Below are positions 4,970 to 6,460 of a stretch of DNA of 6,460 nt, piece by piece; position 1 is the stretch's first letter, and every line of letters begins with the position of its first letter. Source of the DNA: Sporichthyaceae bacterium (GTDB lineage Bacteria; Actinomycetota; Actinomycetes; JACCUZ01). Location: assembly GCA_013698395.1 (NCBI GenBank), contig JACCUZ010000459.1, positions 1 through 6,460 on the forward strand, in the 5' to 3' direction. Both the position numbers and the translations under genes were made by a program. A model generated the notes under the pieces. The model did no database searches, was not told where the DNA came from, and worked only from the letters and a program-made list of their open reading frames with translations.

Positions 4970-5318
4970 ACCCGCCGACACCGCCCCTGCGCCGTGATCC
5001 CGACGAGCGCACCAGGACGCGCTCAAGTCCCTTTACCGAGCAATCAATGCACAGCATGTGAGGCCGTTCCGCCGTGCCCGCACGGAGGTCTTCATTGCGC
5101 ACCTGCAAGCACCGGAAAGGAGTCGCGGGGCCAGGCACCGTTCACGGGCACGGCAGCCGCCCCCAACCAAGCTAGACAACCGCGCGGGGAGGGAGCTCTG
5201 CTTGGCCACCAGCGAAGACCACAACCTGCGCTCGGCGCGCACTCGATGGCTCCAGCGTCGATGCCGTGTCGGCCGCATCAGTGCGTCGATACAGTGCAAG
5301 ATCGACGAGCGGGCACGC
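4970..5318. other. Gene-poor stretch between IS-like repeats and the SRPBCC gene
   Basis: About 350 bases contain no recognisable gene. Open frames on both strands are arginine-rich and lack known motifs, and no transposase segment is visible. The minus-strand SRPBCC gene ends at the right boundary; no strong terminator hairpin was found after it. Confidence 0.5.
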
Positions 5319-5822
5319 TCAAACTGAAGGGCGGTTGCTGTCCGCGACGGTCTCCGCGAGGCGGTTCAGCGTGTACTGCATGGCGGGTCGCATGTCCTTG
5401 TGGTGCGGGAGCAGGACGCTGTACAGCGCCTTGAACGGTGGTAGTGGTAGCCGCGTGATCTCGTAAGAGTGGCGCACCAAAGTGCCGTCGACCTGGGGCA
5501 CCAGCTCGTATCGCCACGTCGTTGAGTCAGCGCGGGAGAGGTCCACGGCTTCGGGCACCGTCCGGAACGCGAAGCGCCGGCCGGGTTCGGCTTCAACCAC
5601 CTCGCAGACGCGGGACCAGCGGGCCAGGTGTGACCTGTTGCGGCCCCGAAACCGCGCACCGACCTCGGCGAACTGCGGACCCCCTGGCAGCCAGGTCGCG
5701 CCGCGGCACTCGTTACTGCGCTCGCCGGTCGAGGCGACATCTGTGATGACCCGGTAGACCTCGTCCGGGCGCGCCAGCACCAGCAGCTGGACACTGCCGC
5801 CCATACGCCAGTCGAACGCCAT
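5319..5822 (-). CDS. SRPBCC (START-like) family protein
   Basis: The 167-residue protein fits the SRPBCC / polyketide cyclase-dehydrase superfamily, small helix-grip folds with a hydrophobic cavity for lipids or other small ligands. It begins with strand GSVQLLVLARPDEVYRVITD (9-28), the usual 'pPeevwdvltD' helix, followed by TGERSNECRGATWLPG (32-47), GARFRGRNR, and further strands RWSRVCEVVEAEPGRRFAFRT and TWRYELVP. A long C-terminal helix (about 130-160) closes the fold. ATG 5822 is preferred over GTG 5831 because GAGGGG lies 8 bases before the ATG and overlaps the GTG. It is a single gene with no partner nearby; the ligand is unknown. Full length and apparently intact. Confidence 0.88.
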   Translation of the reverse strand: MAFDWRMGGSVQLLVLARPDEVYRVITDVASTGERSNECRGATWLPGGPQFAEVGARFRGRNRSHLARWSRVCEVVEAEPGRRFAFRTVPEAVDLSRADSTTWRYELVPQVDGTLVRHSYEITRLPLPPFKALYSVLLPHHKDMRPAMQYTLNRLAETVADSNRPSV

Positions 5823-5830
5823 GTCGCCCA

Positions 5831-5836
5831 CCCCTC
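5831..5836 (-). promoter_or_regulatory. Shine-Dalgarno sequence of the SRPBCC gene
   Basis: On the minus strand GAGGGG is followed by eight bases (TGGGCGAC) and then ATG 5822. It decides the start against the upstream GTG, whose first base is the last G of this motif. Confidence 0.6.
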
Positions 5837-5868
5837 ACGGCTGAGTGTGCTACAGACGCGGCGGCCAC

Positions 5869-5903
5869 GACCGACACGGGAGAGGACAGGCGCCGTGTCG
5901 GTC
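5869..5903. promoter_or_regulatory. 11-bp perfect inverted repeat upstream of the SRPBCC gene
   Basis: GACCGACACGG (5869-5879) and CCGTGTCGGTC (5893-5903) are exact inverted copies around 13 bases. The repeat lies 47-81 bases before the SRPBCC start. No T run follows on either strand, so a regulator binding site is more likely than a terminator, although a hairpin without a U tract cannot be excluded. Confidence 0.45.
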
Positions 5904-6283
5904 AGCGACTGCTCGATGCCGGAGAAGACCCGTGCCGCTGGAATCGCGTGGGGTAGGCGCAGTGCTCGTCGGTTGCGTCGAGGACGCGGGCACGGACATG
6001 GACCGCCCTCGACGAGGTGGTGCCGCGCGTCCCAGCGGGCTGGCGACGAAGATTGCAAAGGTCTACCAGCAGCCCACATGCGTTGCTCTGTGCTCGCCGA
6101 CGTCATCGGCATGACCGCCGGGACGCCAAGAACGGGCGAGCCCGCACGGCGGCATGAGCAAATGTTGCCGGCGCGCGGTGTCCGGCATTCTGCGCGACGC
6201 GCCAGCATGTGTGCCGTTGGGCACTCGCCTCGGCGAGGGGTCATCGGGACAGTCCGAAGGGTCAACCTGCGGCGCGGCGCGCG
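5904..6283. other. Gene-poor stretch between two minus-strand genes
   Basis: These 380 bases carry long open frames on both strands, as expected in high-GC DNA, but none shows a recognisable domain, ribosome binding site or codon pattern that stands out. No tRNA or insertion-sequence end was seen. Confidence 0.5.
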
Positions 6284-6460
6284 TCAAGCGGGGTAGAGGT
6301 CGAGTTCGAGGACGGGCTCACCATCGTGCACTTCTCCGGTGAGCCGGAAGCCGTACCGCTGGTAGAAGGTGACGGGTGACGTCGGTCCGACGACGTGCGA
6401 GACGAGCAGCGTGCGGGCGTCGGGTCGCGTCCGGACGTGCCCGACGACGAGGTCGAGGGC
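6284..6460 (-). CDS. GNAT-family N-acetyltransferase, C-terminal part (runs off right edge)
   Basis: The last 58 residues of a minus-strand gene are visible, ending with TGA at 6284. The translation ALDLVVGHVRTRPDARTLLVSHV continues to FYQRYGFRLTGEVHDGEP and ends VLELDLYPA. FYxRYGFxxTGE is the typical C-terminal GNAT motif (strand 6 and 7 region, with the conserved Y/F near the acetyl-CoA thiol), preceded by a helix and strand as in the family. GNAT enzymes move an acetyl group from acetyl-CoA to an amine; the substrate is unknown here because the N-terminal half lies outside the window. It has no start in the window and is marked partial. Confidence 0.85.
   Translation of the reverse strand, partial: ALDLVVGHVRTRPDARTLLVSHVVGPTSPVTFYQRYGFRLTGEVHDGEPVLELDLYPA

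Noticed and set aside
5366..6265. Minus-strand 299-residue ORF
   Set aside because: It overlaps the SRPBCC gene in another frame and is a high-GC shadow; the SRPBCC frame has the motifs and the ribosome binding site.
1..6460. CRISPR array
   Set aside because: No regularly spaced repeats with unique spacers were seen; the short repeats present are two or three copies with 10-23 bp periods.

Overview
The window is high-GC DNA with actinobacterial character: GC-rich codon use, GTG starts, and a TANNNT -10 box that leaves a leaderless start. No gene here fixes the species. It reads as an accessory region built by repeated insertion at a tRNA gene, followed by a decayed stretch and two ordinary chromosomal genes.

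Region 1 (1-3284) is bounded by two direct copies of the 3' part of a tRNA. The first copy (85-129) runs from a CAT anticodon loop to CCA, so it comes from a tRNA-Met. The second (3251-3284) is shorter. They share 33 of 34 bases over the variable loop, T arm and acceptor strand, and neither has a matching 5' half, so these are attachment-site scars. Between them lies about 3.15 kb holding a RelE/Phd-type toxin-antitoxin pair (minus strand), an AAA_14/DUF4143 ATPase (plus strand) and a small overlapping ORF. No integrase is visible. Both ends carry a related arm sequence with paired 8-bp repeats 11 bp apart, which fits attL and attR of one element that lacks its own recombinase (CIME-like). Sequence to the left of the first scar resembles that to the left of the second, which suggests a further element outside the window.

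Region 2 (3285-4087) is a VapBC toxin-antitoxin operon just outside the second scar, with a Shine-Dalgarno sequence, a -10-like box overlapping an inverted repeat, and an ATGA overlap between the genes.

Region 3 (4088-5318) has no intact gene. It holds a remnant of a NarL/LuxR-type response regulator that has lost the middle of its receiver domain and most of its DNA-binding domain, and two tandem 23-bp repeats resembling the ends of IS21-type insertion sequences.

Region 4 (5319-6460) has two minus-strand genes: an intact SRPBCC (START-like) protein with a clear ribosome binding site and an 11-bp inverted repeat upstream, and the C-terminal end of a GNAT acetyltransferase that runs off the right edge.

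Taken together, the two toxin-antitoxin modules could stabilise the inserted DNA against loss, and the ATPase is the only large cargo gene. What the ATPase does for the element cannot be read from the sequence.
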